Below are positions 36,278-45,724 of a stretch of DNA of 64,000 bases, piece by piece. The stretch spans positions 1 to 64,000 of the forward strand of contig JABARS010000009.1 in NCBI GenBank assembly GCA_019187085.1. The letters run 5' to 3'. The notes under the pieces are model-generated. The model did not search any database. It was given only the letters and a program-made list of their open reading frames with translations, and was not told the origin of the DNA. This DNA comes from Pseudorhodoplanes sp. (GTDB lineage Bacteria > Pseudomonadota > Alphaproteobacteria > Rhizobiales > Xanthobacteraceae). The number at the start of each line of letters is the position of its first letter. The stretch's first letter is position 1. The translations under genes and the position numbers were made by a program.

Positions 36278-37075
36278 TCAGTGCAGAATCTGGCTGAGGA
36301 ACAGTTTCGTGCGCTCGTGCTGCGGGTTGGCGAAGAATTCCGCCGGCGTGTTCATCTCCACGATCTGGCCCGCATCCATGAAGATCACGCGGTCGGCCAC
36401 CTGACGGGCGAAGCCCATCTCATGCGTCACCACCAGCATGGTCATGCCTTCATTGGCGAGCTGCACCATGGTGTCGAGCACCTCCTTGACCATTTCCGGA
36501 TCGAGCGCGGAGGTCGGCTCGTCGAACAGCATGATTTTCGGGTTCATGCACAGCGCGCGCGCGATCGCCACGCGCTGCTGCTGGCCGCCGGACAACTGGC
36601 CGGGAAACTTGTGCGCCTGCTCGGGAATCTTCACGCGCTTGAGATAATGGTGCGCGATCTCCTCGGCTTCCTTCTTGGGCATCTTACGTACCCAGATCGG
36701 CGCCAGCGTCAGGTTCTCCAGCGCGGTCAGATGCGGGAACAGGTTGAAATGCTGGAACACCATGCCGACCTCGCGGCGGATTTCGTCGATGCGCTTGAAG
36801 TCGGCGGTCAGCTCGGTCCCGTCGACGACGATGCGGCCCTTCTGGTGCTCCTCCAGGCGGTTGATGCAGCGGATCATGGTCGACTTGCCGGAGCCGGACG
36901 GCCCGCAGATTACGATCTTCTCGCCGCCCGACACCTGCAGGTTGATGTCGCGCAGGACATGGAACTCGCCGTACCATTTGTGCATGCCGACGATTTCGAC
37001 CGCCATGTCCGTCTTCAGCCGCGACGGCTTTAGTCCCGCCTGCAAGGCCGCGTTCTGGTCCAGGCTCTGGTTCAT
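36278..37075 (-). CDS. aapP: General L-amino acid ABC transporter ATPase
   Basis: 265-residue nucleotide-binding subunit. Walker [11 protein letters not shown]-loop [17 protein letters not shown], signature [15 protein letters not shown], Walker [15 protein letters not shown] and the H-loop VVTHEMGFA are all intact. It energises import of a broad range of L-amino acids as in Rhizobium AapJQMP. Last gene of the leftward aapJQMP cluster, 10 bases after aapM. It converges on the sulfur cluster with 39 bases between the stops and no clear terminator. Confidence 0.95.
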   Translation of the reverse strand: MNQSLDQNAALQAGLKPSRLKTDMAVEIVGMHKWYGEFHVLRDINLQVSGGEKIVICGPSGSGKSTMIRCINRLEEHQKGRIVVDGTELTADFKRIDEIRREVGMVFQHFNLFPHLTALENLTLAPIWVRKMPKKEAEEIAHHYLKRVKIPEQAHKFPGQLSGGQQQRVAIARALCMNPKIMLFDEPTSALDPEMVKEVLDTMVQLANEGMTMLVVTHEMGFARQVADRVIFMDAGQIVEMNTPAEFFANPQHERTKLFLSQILH

Positions 37076-37085
37076 GACGGGGTCC

Positions 37086-38264
37086 TCAACGCTTGTGCCC
37101 GGTGGCGAGCCGCGCTTCCATGTTCCTGGCGTAGCGCGACATCAGATAGCAGCAGATGAAATAGAACACGGCGGCGAAGGCATAGCCGGTCGTGCTGGTG
37201 GTCGGCGTCGCCCATTTCGGATCGATGCGCGCGGCCTCGATGGTGCGCAGGAAATCGAAAATGCCGACGATGAAGACGAGCGTGGTATCCTTGAACAGCG
37301 CGATATAGCTGTTGACGATGTTGGGAATGGTGATGCGCAGCGCCTGCGGCAGGATGATGAGGCGCATCATCTGCCAGTAGCTGAGCCCGACCGCCATCGC
37401 CCCTTCATATTGTCCCTTCGGGATCGCCTGCAGGCCGGCGCGCACCACCTCGGCCATGTAGGCGGAGGTGAACAGCGCCACGCCGACCAGCGCGCGCAAG
37501 AGCTTGTCCGGCGACCAGGTGTCGGGCACGAACAGCGGCAGCATCACGCTCGCCATGAACAGCACGGTGATCAGCGGCACCCCGCGCACGAACTCGATGA
37601 CGATGACCGAGAACAGCCGCACCGCCGGCATCTGCGAGCGCCGCCCGAGCGCCAGCAGGATGCCGATCGGCAGCGACACCACGATGCCGACGGCGGCCAC
37701 GACGACGGTGACGAGAAGCCCGCCCCAGAAGCTCGTCTCGACCTTGTAGAGCCCGATCGCCGGCCAGCCGAGCAGCAGGATGTAGGACACCACCGGCATG
37801 ACGACGAAGAAATAGACCGCGCCGATGTCGCGGCGCGGCGCGCGCAGCCAGGCCAGCCAGACGATACCGATCACCAGCATCGCGAAGAAGATGTCCACCC
37901 GCCAGCGCTCGCCGATCGGGTAGAAGCCGTAGGTGAAATAGGCGAGCCGCTCGCGCACGAACGCCCAGCACGCCCCGACCACCGGCCGCTCCACCGTCAC
38001 CAGACAGGCTTCGCGGTCCTCGCCGCTCCAGACCGCATCGAAGATCATGTAATTGATCAGCGGCGGCACCAGCCAGGCGATCAGCCCGACCGAAACGAGC
38101 GTCAGCGCGATATTGAGCGGGGTCGAGAACAGGTGCTCGCGGACCCAGCCGATCGCCCCGCTCTGCGACAGCGGCGGCGGCAGCGGATCCTGCGTGGCCG
38201 AGCGCACGAAGGCGATCTGCGTCGCGCGGCGCGCCTCGACGGCCATGGTGTCGGTCGCATCCAT
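37086..38264 (-). CDS. aapM: General L-amino acid ABC transporter permease
   Basis: 392 residues from ATG 38264 ([13 protein letters not shown]). Polytopic inner-membrane subunit: an N-terminal half with several helices and a periplasmic loop with two Cys ([12 protein letters not shown] and GACWAF), and the C-terminal permease core with the EAA loop that contacts the ATPase ([29 protein letters not shown] is the region, EAA-like glycine in GAMAVG). The long N-terminus separates AapM/AapQ from short HisM-type permeases. It starts 2 bases after the aapQ stop; aapP follows 10 bases on. Confidence 0.94.
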   Translation of the reverse strand: MDATDTMAVEARRATQIAFVRSATQDPLPPPLSQSGAIGWVREHLFSTPLNIALTLVSVGLIAWLVPPLINYMIFDAVWSGEDREACLVTVERPVVGACWAFVRERLAYFTYGFYPIGERWRVDIFFAMLVIGIVWLAWLRAPRRDIGAVYFFVVMPVVSYILLLGWPAIGLYKVETSFWGGLLVTVVVAAVGIVVSLPIGILLALGRRSQMPAVRLFSVIVIEFVRGVPLITVLFMASVMLPLFVPDTWSPDKLLRALVGVALFTSAYMAEVVRAGLQAIPKGQYEGAMAVGLSYWQMMRLIILPQALRITIPNIVNSYIALFKDTTLVFIVGIFDFLRTIEAARIDPKWATPTTSTTGYAFAAVFYFICCYLMSRYARNMEARLATGHKR

Positions 38265-38266
38265 GG

Positions 38267-39451
38267 TCAGCGCTCCACCAGCGCAATGCGCGCGTTGTAC
38301 CAGTTCATGAACAGCGAGGTCACGAGACTGATGGTCAGATAGACCGCCATCGTGACGGCGACGACCTCGACGGCCTGTCCGGTCTGGTTGAGCACGGTGC
38401 CGGTGAAGACCTGGACGAGATCCGGGTAGCCGATCGCGACCGCGAGCGTCGAATTCTTGGTGAGGTTGAGATACTGGTTGGTCAGCGGCGGGATGATCAC
38501 GCGCATCGCCTGCGGGATGACGACGAGCCGCAGCGTCGGCCCCGGCCGCAAGCCGAGCGAATAGGCCGCCTCGGTCTGCCCGTGCGACACCGCCATGATG
38601 CCCGCGCGCACCGCCTCGGCAATGAAGGCGGCGGTGTAGATGACGAGCCCGAACAGCAGCGCGACGAATTCGGGCAGCACCTCGATCCCGCCGCGGATGT
38701 TGAAGCGTCCGCGGTCGGGATAGACGAACTCGACCGGCGCTCCGGCCACGAGAAAGACAACGAGCGGCAAACCGACAATGAGCGCGAGCGCGACGGCGAG
38801 CACCGGCGCCTGCTCGCCGGTCCGCTCCTGCCGCCGGCGCGCCCAGATGCGGAACGCGAGCGCGCCCGCAATCCCGACCGCGAACGCCGCGAGCACGGCG
38901 CCGAAGCCGGGCTCGGCCACCGGCTGCGGCAGGAAGAGACCGCGATTGTTCAGAAAGCCGCCGCCGGGAATGAGGATGCTGTCGCGCAATTCCGGCAGCG
39001 CCTTGAGCACGGCATTGTACCAGAACAGCAATTGCAGCAGCAGCGGCAGGTTGCGGACGATCTCGACATAGCCGGCGGCGAGCCGCGACACGAGGAGATT
39101 GCGCGACAGCCGCATGATCCCGATCAGGAAGCCGAGCACGGTCGCGAACACGATGCCGAGTGCCGCGACCAGCAACGTGTTGAGCAGGCCGACCCAGAAG
39201 GCGCGGCCATAGGTCGACACGGTCGAATATTCGATCAGCGTCTGGCTGATGTCGAAGCCGGCGGTCGCGTTCCAGAACCCGAAGCCGGACGCGATGCGCG
39301 CCTTGGCCAGATTGTCGATGGCGTTGTCGACCGCGCCCCAGACCAGGAACAGGATGACCACGCACAGCAGCACCTGGTAGGCGATGCTGCGCACGCGCGG
39401 ATCGTTCAGCGGTGAAACCCTGGGCGGCCGGTGGTCGCCGACGGCACTCAT
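38267..39451 (-). CDS. aapQ: General L-amino acid ABC transporter permease
   Basis: 394 residues. Partner of AapM in the membrane channel. About eight helices; segments GFLIGIMRLSRNLLVSRLA and EIVRNLPLLLQLLFWY are the conserved polar amino acid permease motif, and the C-terminal EAA-type loop reads HGQTEAAYSLGLRPGPTL. The length, with an extra periplasmic region (RDSILIPGGGFLNNRG), is that of the Aap/Bzt type. Second gene of the operon after aapJ (97 bases between). Start ATG 39451. Confidence 0.95.
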   Translation of the reverse strand: MSAVGDHRPPRVSPLNDPRVRSIAYQVLLCVVILFLVWGAVDNAIDNLAKARIASGFGFWNATAGFDISQTLIEYSTVSTYGRAFWVGLLNTLLVAALGIVFATVLGFLIGIMRLSRNLLVSRLAAGYVEIVRNLPLLLQLLFWYNAVLKALPELRDSILIPGGGFLNNRGLFLPQPVAEPGFGAVLAAFAVGIAGALAFRIWARRRQERTGEQAPVLAVALALIVGLPLVVFLVAGAPVEFVYPDRGRFNIRGGIEVLPEFVALLFGLVIYTAAFIAEAVRAGIMAVSHGQTEAAYSLGLRPGPTLRLVVIPQAMRVIIPPLTNQYLNLTKNSTLAVAIGYPDLVQVFTGTVLNQTGQAVEVVAVTMAVYLTISLVTSLFMNWYNARIALVER

Positions 39452-39548
39452 TCCGCCTCCCTCGCGGCTCCCCTGCGGTCGCCGTCAGCCGGTTGCGGCA
39501 CGAGCATGGCCGGGCGCCTGTGCGAAGCGCCCGGCCGGCTCGTTGCGG

Positions 39549-40565
39549 TCAGCGGACCGGCGGCGCGTATTGCAGGCCGCCCTTGGTCCAGAGTGCGTTG
39601 AGGCCGCGCGAGATCTTCAGCGGCGAAGCCTGGCCCACATTCTTCTCGAAGATTTCGCCGTAATTGCCGACCTGCTTGATGATGCGATAGGCCCAGTCAT
39701 TGGTCAGGCCGAGCGCCTCGCCGTGCTTGCCTTCCGATCCCAGCAGACGCTTGATGTCGGGATTGTCCGACTTGCTCATCTCGTCGACATTGGCCTTGGT
39801 GATGTTGAGCTCCTCGGCGTTCACCATCGCAAAATGCGTCCACTTGACGATGTCGAACCACTGATCGTCACCGTGGCGCACCGACGGGCCGAGCGGCTCC
39901 TTGGAGATGATTTCCGGCAGCACGATATGGTCGTCGGGCTTCACCGTGCGCAGGCGCTCGGCATAGAGGCCCGAGGCGTCGGTCGTGTAGGCGTCGCAGC
40001 GGCCGGCGTCATACGCCTTCACCGCCTCGTTGGCGCTGGCGAAGGTGACAGTCTTGAGCTTCATCTTGTTGGCGCGGAAATAGTCCGCGAGGTTCAGCTC
40101 CGTGGTCGTGCCCTGCTGCACGCAGATCGCCGCGTCGTTGAGCTCGAGCGCGGAATTGACCTTGAGCGACTTGCGCACCATGAAGCCCTGGCCGTCGTAA
40201 TAATTGACGCCGGTGAAGTTCAGGCCGAGCTGGGTGTCGCGCGAGCTGGTCCAGGTCGTGTTGCGCGCGAGAACGTCGACGTCGCCCGATTGCAGCGCCG
40301 TGAAGCGGTCCTTCGCCGTCAGCGGCACGAACTTGATCTTGGTCGGATCGTTGAAGATCGCCGCGGCGAGCGCGCGGCAGAAATCGACGTCGAGGCCGGT
40401 CCAGGCACCCTGGGCGTCGGGCAGGCCGAAGCCGGCCAGGGTTCCGTTGGCGCCGCAATGCAAGACGCCGCGGCTCTTGATCGTGTTCAAGGTCTGCGCG
40501 GACGCGGCTGTCGCCGCGAACGCCGCGGCCGCGGCAACGATGGTCAGTGCGAAGACGCGCTTCAT
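39549..40565 (-). CDS. aapJ: General L-amino acid periplasmic binding protein
   Basis: 338 residues from ATG 40565 with a clear signal peptide (MKRVFALTIVAAAAAFAATAASAQ). Solute-binding fold: TLNTIKSRGVLHCGANGTLAGF, GLDVDFCRALAAAIF, DVLARNTTWTSSRD, ICVQQGTTTELNLADYF. Cys residues in HCGANG and DFCRAL and in the hinge fit the AapJ/BztA group. It captures amino acids for AapQMP. First gene of the operon; GGGGGA 12 bases before the ATG serves as ribosome-binding site. The upstream frame to 40928 overlaps the divergent metC gene and is rejected. Confidence 0.95.
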   Translation of the reverse strand: MKRVFALTIVAAAAAFAATAASAQTLNTIKSRGVLHCGANGTLAGFGLPDAQGAWTGLDVDFCRALAAAIFNDPTKIKFVPLTAKDRFTALQSGDVDVLARNTTWTSSRDTQLGLNFTGVNYYDGQGFMVRKSLKVNSALELNDAAICVQQGTTTELNLADYFRANKMKLKTVTFASANEAVKAYDAGRCDAYTTDASGLYAERLRTVKPDDHIVLPEIISKEPLGPSVRHGDDQWFDIVKWTHFAMVNAEELNITKANVDEMSKSDNPDIKRLLGSEGKHGEALGLTNDWAYRIIKQVGNYGEIFEKNVGQASPLKISRGLNALWTKGGLQYAPPVR

Positions 40566-40752
40566 GACTACGGAATCCCCCGTGGTTGTTCTGCCTGAAT
40601 TCGGATGCGGCCGGACCGCGATGCCGTCAGCTTCAAAACCAGTCCGGCCCCGGGCCGCGCCCGGTCGTCCTGGCCCTGCGGCCACCGCCTCAATCCCCTT
40701 CCGTCCGCAACGGATGAGCATCTCAGACCGATCGAGAAGACAGGTCAAGGGG

Positions 40753-40781
40753 TTGACGGTCGCAGCCGAGAGCGTGGTAAT
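40753..40781 (+). promoter_or_regulatory. Possible metC promoter
   Basis: TTGACG (40753-40758) with GGTAAT about 17 bases downstream (40776-40781), 46 bases before the metC ATG. It lies in the 262-base gap shared with the divergent aapJ operon. The -10 match is moderate. Confidence 0.33.
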
Positions 40782-40827
40782 GGCCGCACCCGGCCGACGA
40801 CCGAAACCGGGCGGATGAACAAGACAA

Positions 40828-42024
40828 ATGGCGAAGACCACAGACGGCGCGGACGGCGGCAACCTGAAACCCGAGACGCGCCTGGTGGTGGCCGGGCGCG
40901 ACAGCGCCGAATTCCACGGCTTCGTCAATCCGCCAGTATATCATGCATCGACGGTGCTTTATCCGAACGCGGCCGACCTGGTCGCCCACCGCGCCCGCTA
41001 CCAGTACGGACGGCGCGGCACCCCGACCTCGGAAGCGCTCGAAAACACCATCCGGGCGATCGAAGGCCCGCTCTGCGCCGGCGTTTCGCTCCTGCCCTCC
41101 GGCGCCGCCGCGATTTCGACCGCGTTGCTGTCCGTTGTGGCAGCGGGCGACCATATTCTGATCACCGACAGCGTCTACCGGCCGACCCGGGTTTTCGCCG
41201 ACAGCATCCTGGCCCGGCTCGGCGTCGAGACCACCTATTACGATCCGCTGGTCGGCGGAGACATCGCCGGCCTGATCCGGGGGAACACGCGCGCGGTCTT
41301 TGTCGAGGCGCCGGGATCGCAGTCGTTCGAGATGCAGGACGTGCCGGCGATCGCGCAGGCGGCCCATGCCCGCGGCGCGGTCGTGCTGATGGACAATACC
41401 TGGGCGACGCCGCTGTACTTCAATGCGTTCGCGCACGGCGTCGACCTGTCGATCCAGGCGGGAACGAAGTATATCGGCGGCCATTCCGACATCATGTTCG
41501 GCACGGTCTCCGCCAATGCCGCGACCTGGCCGAAGCTGAAAGAGACGGTCGGCACGCTCGGCCTGTGCGCGGGGCCCGACGACATCTATCTCGCGCTGCG
41601 CGGCCTGCGCACGATGGCGGTGCGGCTCGAGCGGCACCAGCGCGCGGGGCTCGCGGTCGCGCGCTGGCTGCAGCAGCGGCCGCAGGTGCTGCGGGTGCTG
41701 CATCCCGCGCTCGAGGACGATCCCGGCCACGCGATCTGGAAGCGCGACTTCAAGGGCGCGTCGGGGCTGTTCAGCGTCATCCTCAGGCCCGCACCCGAAA
41801 AGGCCGTGCACGCGCTGCTCGATACGCTGCAATTGTTCGGGCTCGGCTATTCCTGGGGCGGCTACGAAAGCCTCGCGATCCCGTTCGACTGCGCGCCCTA
41901 CCGCACCGCGACGACATGGGCGCCGGGCGGACCGGCGCTGCGCCTGCATATCGGCCTCGAGGACCTGGGCGACCTTATTTCCGACCTCGAGCGGGGCTTC
42001 GCCGCCTACGCGCGGGCGCTCTAG
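40828..42024 (+). CDS. metC: Cystathionine beta-lyase
   Basis: 398-residue Cys/Met-metabolism PLP enzyme that cleaves cystathionine to homocysteine, pyruvate and ammonia. Seen: RYQYGRRGTPTSEALENTI, LLPSGAAAISTALLS, the VLMDNTWATP segment with the PLP Asp, and the PLP lysine in QAGTKYIGGHSD. The C-terminal substrate segment SWGGYESLAIPFD and HIGLED agree with the MetC branch rather than MetB or MetZ. Divergent from aapJ, as in other Rhizobiales. Its last 50 bases overlap the 3' end of the convergent lipid A N-domain gene. Confidence 0.94.
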   Translation: MAKTTDGADGGNLKPETRLVVAGRDSAEFHGFVNPPVYHASTVLYPNAADLVAHRARYQYGRRGTPTSEALENTIRAIEGPLCAGVSLLPSGAAAISTALLSVVAAGDHILITDSVYRPTRVFADSILARLGVETTYYDPLVGGDIAGLIRGNTRAVFVEAPGSQSFEMQDVPAIAQAAHARGAVVLMDNTWATPLYFNAFAHGVDLSIQAGTKYIGGHSDIMFGTVSANAATWPKLKETVGTLGLCAGPDDIYLALRGLRTMAVRLERHQRAGLAVARWLQQRPQVLRVLHPALEDDPGHAIWKRDFKGASGLFSVILRPAPEKAVHALLDTLQLFGLGYSWGGYESLAIPFDCAPYRTATTWAPGGPALRLHIGLEDLGDLISDLERGFAAYARAL

Positions 42025-42343
42025 CGGCTTGCGCGCGCTCGTTGAGCACGAAATAGACGTTGCGCAGATAGACGAAGACGCCGAAAGATTGCCCGAGCAC
42101 GAAGACCGGGTCCTTGCGGTAGAGCGCATAGACCAGAAGCAGCAGGCCGCCGCCGATCGACAATAGCCAGAATGCGAGCGGCACGACGCTGCGCCCGACG
42201 CGCTCGGAGGCGATCCACTGGACGACGAAACGCGCGGTGAACAAAAGCTGCGCGACCACGCCGAGCAGCACCCACCAGTCGAGATTCTTCACGAAGATTT
42301 CGTGCAGATAGTCGCCGACCGCATGCGCAATATCAACGAGCAT
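41975..42343 (-). CDS. Lipid A biosynthesis N-terminal domain (LAB_N) membrane protein
   Basis: 122 residues with three membrane helices (about 22-42, 56-74, 82-102) and a basic tail (ARRRRSPARGRK). LDWWVLLGVVAQLLFTARFVVQWIASER and VVPLAFWLLSIGGGLLLLVYALYRKDPVFVLGQ are the signature of the LAB_N family, small proteins encoded with polyprenyl-phosphate glycosyltransferases; a lipid-carrier translocation or accessory role is suspected but unproven. It overlaps the GT2 gene by 11 bases upstream and the metC 3' end by 50 bases downstream (convergent). Last gene of the envelope operon. Confidence 0.88.
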   Translation of the reverse strand: MLVDIAHAVGDYLHEIFVKNLDWWVLLGVVAQLLFTARFVVQWIASERVGRSVVPLAFWLLSIGGGLLLLVYALYRKDPVFVLGQSFGVFVYLRNVYFVLNERAQAARAPARRRRSPARGRK

Positions 42344-43061
42344 CGCGCTTCACCTCCGATACGTTCGGGACGTTGCGGCGGCGGCGAATGAGCCACCACA
42401 CGCCCAGCAAATCGAGAATGCCGACCCACAGGCGGTCCCAGAGGCCGTAATTCGACACCCCGTGCCGGCGCGCGCGGTCGACCACGTCGACATAGGCGAC
42501 GCCGTAGCCCTCACGCCGCACCAGCGCCGGCAGGAAACGGTGCAGGCCGTCGAAATAGGGCAGCCGCAGGAAGAGATCGCGGCGGAATGCCTTCAGCCCG
42601 CAGCCGCTGTCGCGCGTGCCGTCGCGCAGGAGCGCGCCGCGCACGCCGTTGGCGATGCGCGACTGCAGCCGCTTGAAGCCGCTCGCCTTGCGTCCCACCC
42701 GCTGGCCGGCGGCAAGCCCGATGCGCGCGTCGGCGCAAAGCGCGTCGAACAGGCGCGGGATGAAGGCGGGGTCGTTCTGGCCGTCGCCGTCGAGCGTCGC
42801 CACGTTCGGCGCGCGCGCGGCAAGGACGCCCGAGGTCACCGCCGCCGACTGCCCGCAGGAGCGCTCATGGCGCAGCGCGCGCAGGAAATCGTGTGCCCGC
42901 ATCAGCGCCGCAAGCTCGGCAGAGGTCGCGTCGCTCGAGCCGTCGTCGACATAGACGATCTCGAAGTCGCGTCCGGCCAGCGCGGCGGCGATCTCCGCCA
43001 CCAGCGGGGCGATATTGCCGGCCTCGTTGCGCACCGGCACGACGACGGAAAAGTCGGGCAT
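42333..43061 (-). CDS. Family 2 glycosyltransferase, polyprenyl-phosphate sugar synthase type
   Basis: 242 residues. GT-A fold of the dolichyl-phosphate mannose synthase / ArnC type: VVPVRNEAGNIAPLVAEI at the start, IVYVDDGSSDATS, the metal-binding DGDGQNDP, RDSGCGLKAFRR and a C-terminal amphipathic or hydrophobic stretch (WVGILDLLGVWWLI) with a basic end. It should load a sugar from a nucleotide donor onto undecaprenyl phosphate on the cytoplasmic face, for use by the GT39 enzyme in the same operon. Sugar identity is unknown. It begins 9 bases after the PAP2 stop and overlaps the LAB_N gene. Confidence 0.9.
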   Translation of the reverse strand: MPDFSVVVPVRNEAGNIAPLVAEIAAALAGRDFEIVYVDDGSSDATSAELAALMRAHDFLRALRHERSCGQSAAVTSGVLAARAPNVATLDGDGQNDPAFIPRLFDALCADARIGLAAGQRVGRKASGFKRLQSRIANGVRGALLRDGTRDSGCGLKAFRRDLFLRLPYFDGLHRFLPALVRREGYGVAYVDVVDRARRHGVSNYGLWDRLWVGILDLLGVWWLIRRRRNVPNVSEVKRDAR

Positions 43062-43070
43062 GCGTGGCTC

Positions 43071-43937
43071 TCAGTGCTTCTCGAAAATGTGCCGATCGAG
43101 GCTCGCCAGCCGCCGCAGCGACGGTCCCGGTTTCGGGACCACGCGTCCGCGGCCGTCGTAATGGAAGACGAGGCCGCGCGCGGCATAGGCGTTGCGCACG
43201 AGATAAGCGCCGCACACCCCGATCAGCGCGCCGACGATCACGTCGCTCGTGAAATGCGCGATCACCACGACGCGGCTCAGCGCGATGCTGAAGGCGTAAA
43301 CCAGCAAGAACGGGATCGCGCGCGGCCACATCGCCCCGGCGGCGGCCAGAAGGGAGAACGCGGTCACCGCATGCCCCGACGGCATGCTTGAAAATCCGTG
43401 CCCGCCGCCGAACGGCGAGAACAGCAAGGCATCCGGCACGGCCGGCGCGAGCGGCCGCGCGCGGCCGACCAGATACTTGACGAGCGTCGCGAACAGGCCG
43501 GGCAGCGCCACCGCCATGAACAGAAACTGCACGCGCACGGAAACCGCGGCAAGGACGCGGTGCTGGATCGCAGGCAGGCGCATGGCGCCGACCGCGATGC
43601 AGATCAGCAGCAGCACGCCGAGCGGCCAGAGCACGTAGCTCGAGCGGCCGAAATCGGTCCAGCGATTGATCGCGATCACGAACCATTCCGGCAGCGCCTT
43701 CGCCCAGCCGACCGCCGGCACATCGACGAAAAGCGCGCTGGCACAGGCGAGCGCGAGCGCAAACAGCATGCAGGCCAATCCTTGCTCGCGCTCGGTGCGG
43801 CTGAGCAGCGGCGGCGCCGACGGCCGCCGCCGGCGCTTCAGCCAGGCGATGCCGGCATTGAAGGACGCCTGGAACCGCCGCGAGAAATCCGCGCCGGTCT
43901 CGGTCGCTGTCTGTTTCAGTCGATCGAGGCCGGACAC
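43071..43937 (-). CDS. PAP2-family membrane phosphatase, LpxE/LpxF-like (GTG start)
   Basis: 288 residues with six predicted helices. The lipid phosphatase motif is complete: K154 to RP (161-162) in KYLVGRARP, PSGH at 186-189, and SR(221-222)-x5-H228-x3-D232 in SRVVVIAHFTSD. It dephosphorylates a lipid on the periplasmic side: lipid A (LpxE, LpxF) or undecaprenyl/phosphatidylglycerol phosphate are the options. The start is GTG at 43937, one base after the GT39 stop, with GGGGGA as ribosome-binding site inside the end of that gene; no in-frame ATG is near. Being between two lipid-linked glycosyltransferases favours lipid A remodelling. Confidence 0.86.
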   Translation of the reverse strand: MSGLDRLKQTATETGADFSRRFQASFNAGIAWLKRRRRPSAPPLLSRTEREQGLACMLFALALACASALFVDVPAVGWAKALPEWFVIAINRWTDFGRSSYVLWPLGVLLLICIAVGAMRLPAIQHRVLAAVSVRVQFLFMAVALPGLFATLVKYLVGRARPLAPAVPDALLFSPFGGGHGFSSMPSGHAVTAFSLLAAAGAMWPRAIPFLLVYAFSIALSRVVVIAHFTSDVIVGALIGVCGAYLVRNAYAARGLVFHYDGRGRVVPKPGPSLRRLASLDRHIFEKH

Positions 43938-43938
43938 G

Positions 43939-45648
43939 TCATTCCCCCGTCTGGAAGATCGCGATCGCGATCGCCTTGCCGCCGCTGATATTGACGCCCT
44001 CGACCCGCCCGGCGGGCCGGTAGCGCAGGCCGATCGCCTCCGCGCGCTGGGCGAAGGCGCGCTGGTGGCGCGTCTCCACGAGCGCGAAGCGGCAGCCGCC
44101 CTGAAGCAGGAAATCGGCGGCGCCGGCGCCGTCGGTCAGCAGCGTCGAGGTGCCGACCAGGAAAACGAGGCTCGGCTCGTGATAGCCGGCCGCCGCCGCC
44201 ACCGGATGCTCGCAGCGCGCCGCGTGCACGGCCTGCGCCAGCGCGGCGCTCGGGAACAGGTTGGGCACGAACGGCACGAGCCGCGCATAGACCGCCGCTC
44301 CCAGCAGGACCGACGCCACGCAGGCGCGCAGCAGCGCCCGCTCCGGCCCGTCCGCATCATAGAGCCACCAGGCGCGGAAACCGAATATGATTGCGGCGCC
44401 CGCGAGCAGTCCCGCAAGCCCGCCGAGCTTGCCGCCAATGACTGCCAGCCCGACGATGCCGCCGATCCCGATCACGAGCGGAACGACGAACCACCACAGC
44501 GTGCCGCGCTGGAGCCAGACATTGCGCGACAGATCCGGCGGCAGGATGCGCCCCGCGATCAGGATCGCGATCGCCGGATAGAGTGGCAGCACATAATGCG
44601 GCAGCTTGGTCATGACGAGCTCGAAGATGATCCAGCACGGCACCAGCCAGGCGAGCAGGAAGCGCGTCGGCGCCTGATGGCGGTCGTGCCAGATTGCGGG
44701 CGCGGCAAGCCCGGAGAAGATCGAGGCCGGCCAGAACGTGGCGAAGAACAGCAGCAGGTAATAGCCGGGCGGCGCGCCGTGCGATTCCTGTCCGCTGGTG
44801 ATCTTGGACAACAGATCGCCGCCGACCGATTGCGAAAGGAACGCGTCGCCCGAACGCATCACGATCGCGGCGAACCAGGGCGTGGCGAGCAGCGTGACCC
44901 AGACCAGGCCGAGCACCGGCCGCAGCGCCAGCAGCCAGCGCCACGAACGGTCCCAGACCGCAAGCGCGAGCGCGGTAACGCCGACGATCATCAGGATGAG
45001 CGGCCCCTTGACGAGGACGCCGCCCGCGATCGCCGTCCAAAGGATGGCGGGCAGGACCCAGCGTTGCTGCACGGCGCTCGTCGCGGCACCGAGATAAAGA
45101 CGGGCCATCGCCCCCATCGCCGCGATCACGGTCATAAACAGAACCGCGTCGGTCTTGGCGAGACGCGCCTCGATGCCGAGCAGGATCGAAGCCGCGAGCA
45201 TGGTTGCGGCCAGGAAGGCGGCGCGGCGCGAGATGAAGGCGAGCGCCGTCCAGTAGGTCAGGAGCACGCCGCCGGTCGCACCGAGCAGCGAGGGCACGCG
45301 ATAGAGCGCGATCCTGTGCGCGGCATCGTCGACGCCGAGCGCGTCGGCGGTCTGCACGACCGCCGCCTGCAGCCAGTAGATGCCGACCGGCTTCTTGTAG
45401 CGCACCTCGTCCTGGTAGCGGATGTCGACATAGTCGCCGGTCTCGACCATCTGCTTGGTGGCCTGCGCGAAGCGCGCCTCGTCGCGGTCGATCGGCGGAA
45501 TGCGTAGCGCGCCCGGCAGGAACGCCAGCAGGCAGAAGGCGACCAGCACGGCCGCCGCGCGCGCGTGCGAGGCCGCCGCCAGATCCGCAAACCCGGACAG
45601 GCCACGCCGCCAGAATGCGCGCGGGGAAGAGTTGTCGGCAGCAAGCAT
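43939..45648 (-). CDS. GT39/ArnT-like membrane glycosyltransferase
   Basis: 569 residues from ATG 45648 (MLAADNSSPRAFW). Twelve or so membrane helices and a periplasmic C-terminal domain (about 440-569). The first periplasmic loop holds the catalytic acidic pair D56-E57 in PPIDRDEARFAQATKQMVE, and KKPVGIYWLQA is the loop that binds lipid-linked sugar in ArnT-type enzymes. It should transfer a sugar from undecaprenyl phosphate to a lipid A-like acceptor in the periplasm. A longer start at 45744 would overlap the pbpC end. It lies 76 bases after pbpC and directly before the PAP2 gene. Confidence 0.9.
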   Translation of the reverse strand: MLAADNSSPRAFWRRGLSGFADLAAASHARAAAVLVAFCLLAFLPGALRIPPIDRDEARFAQATKQMVETGDYVDIRYQDEVRYKKPVGIYWLQAAVVQTADALGVDDAAHRIALYRVPSLLGATGGVLLTYWTALAFISRRAAFLAATMLAASILLGIEARLAKTDAVLFMTVIAAMGAMARLYLGAATSAVQQRWVLPAILWTAIAGGVLVKGPLILMIVGVTALALAVWDRSWRWLLALRPVLGLVWVTLLATPWFAAIVMRSGDAFLSQSVGGDLLSKITSGQESHGAPPGYYLLLFFATFWPASIFSGLAAPAIWHDRHQAPTRFLLAWLVPCWIIFELVMTKLPHYVLPLYPAIAILIAGRILPPDLSRNVWLQRGTLWWFVVPLVIGIGGIVGLAVIGGKLGGLAGLLAGAAIIFGFRAWWLYDADGPERALLRACVASVLLGAAVYARLVPFVPNLFPSAALAQAVHAARCEHPVAAAAGYHEPSLVFLVGTSTLLTDGAGAADFLLQGGCRFALVETRHQRAFAQRAEAIGLRYRPAGRVEGVNISGGKAIAIAIFQTGE

Positions 45649-45724
45649 CGAGAGAGACGGTCCTGGTCCGCGGCGAAATCCGCCGGACCATAGTGAAATC
45701 GAGCCTTCCAGCAAAGACGCAGCT

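Noticed and set aside
40566..40928. N-terminal extension of aapJ
   Set aside because: It overlaps the divergent metC gene and would bury a perfect signal peptide.
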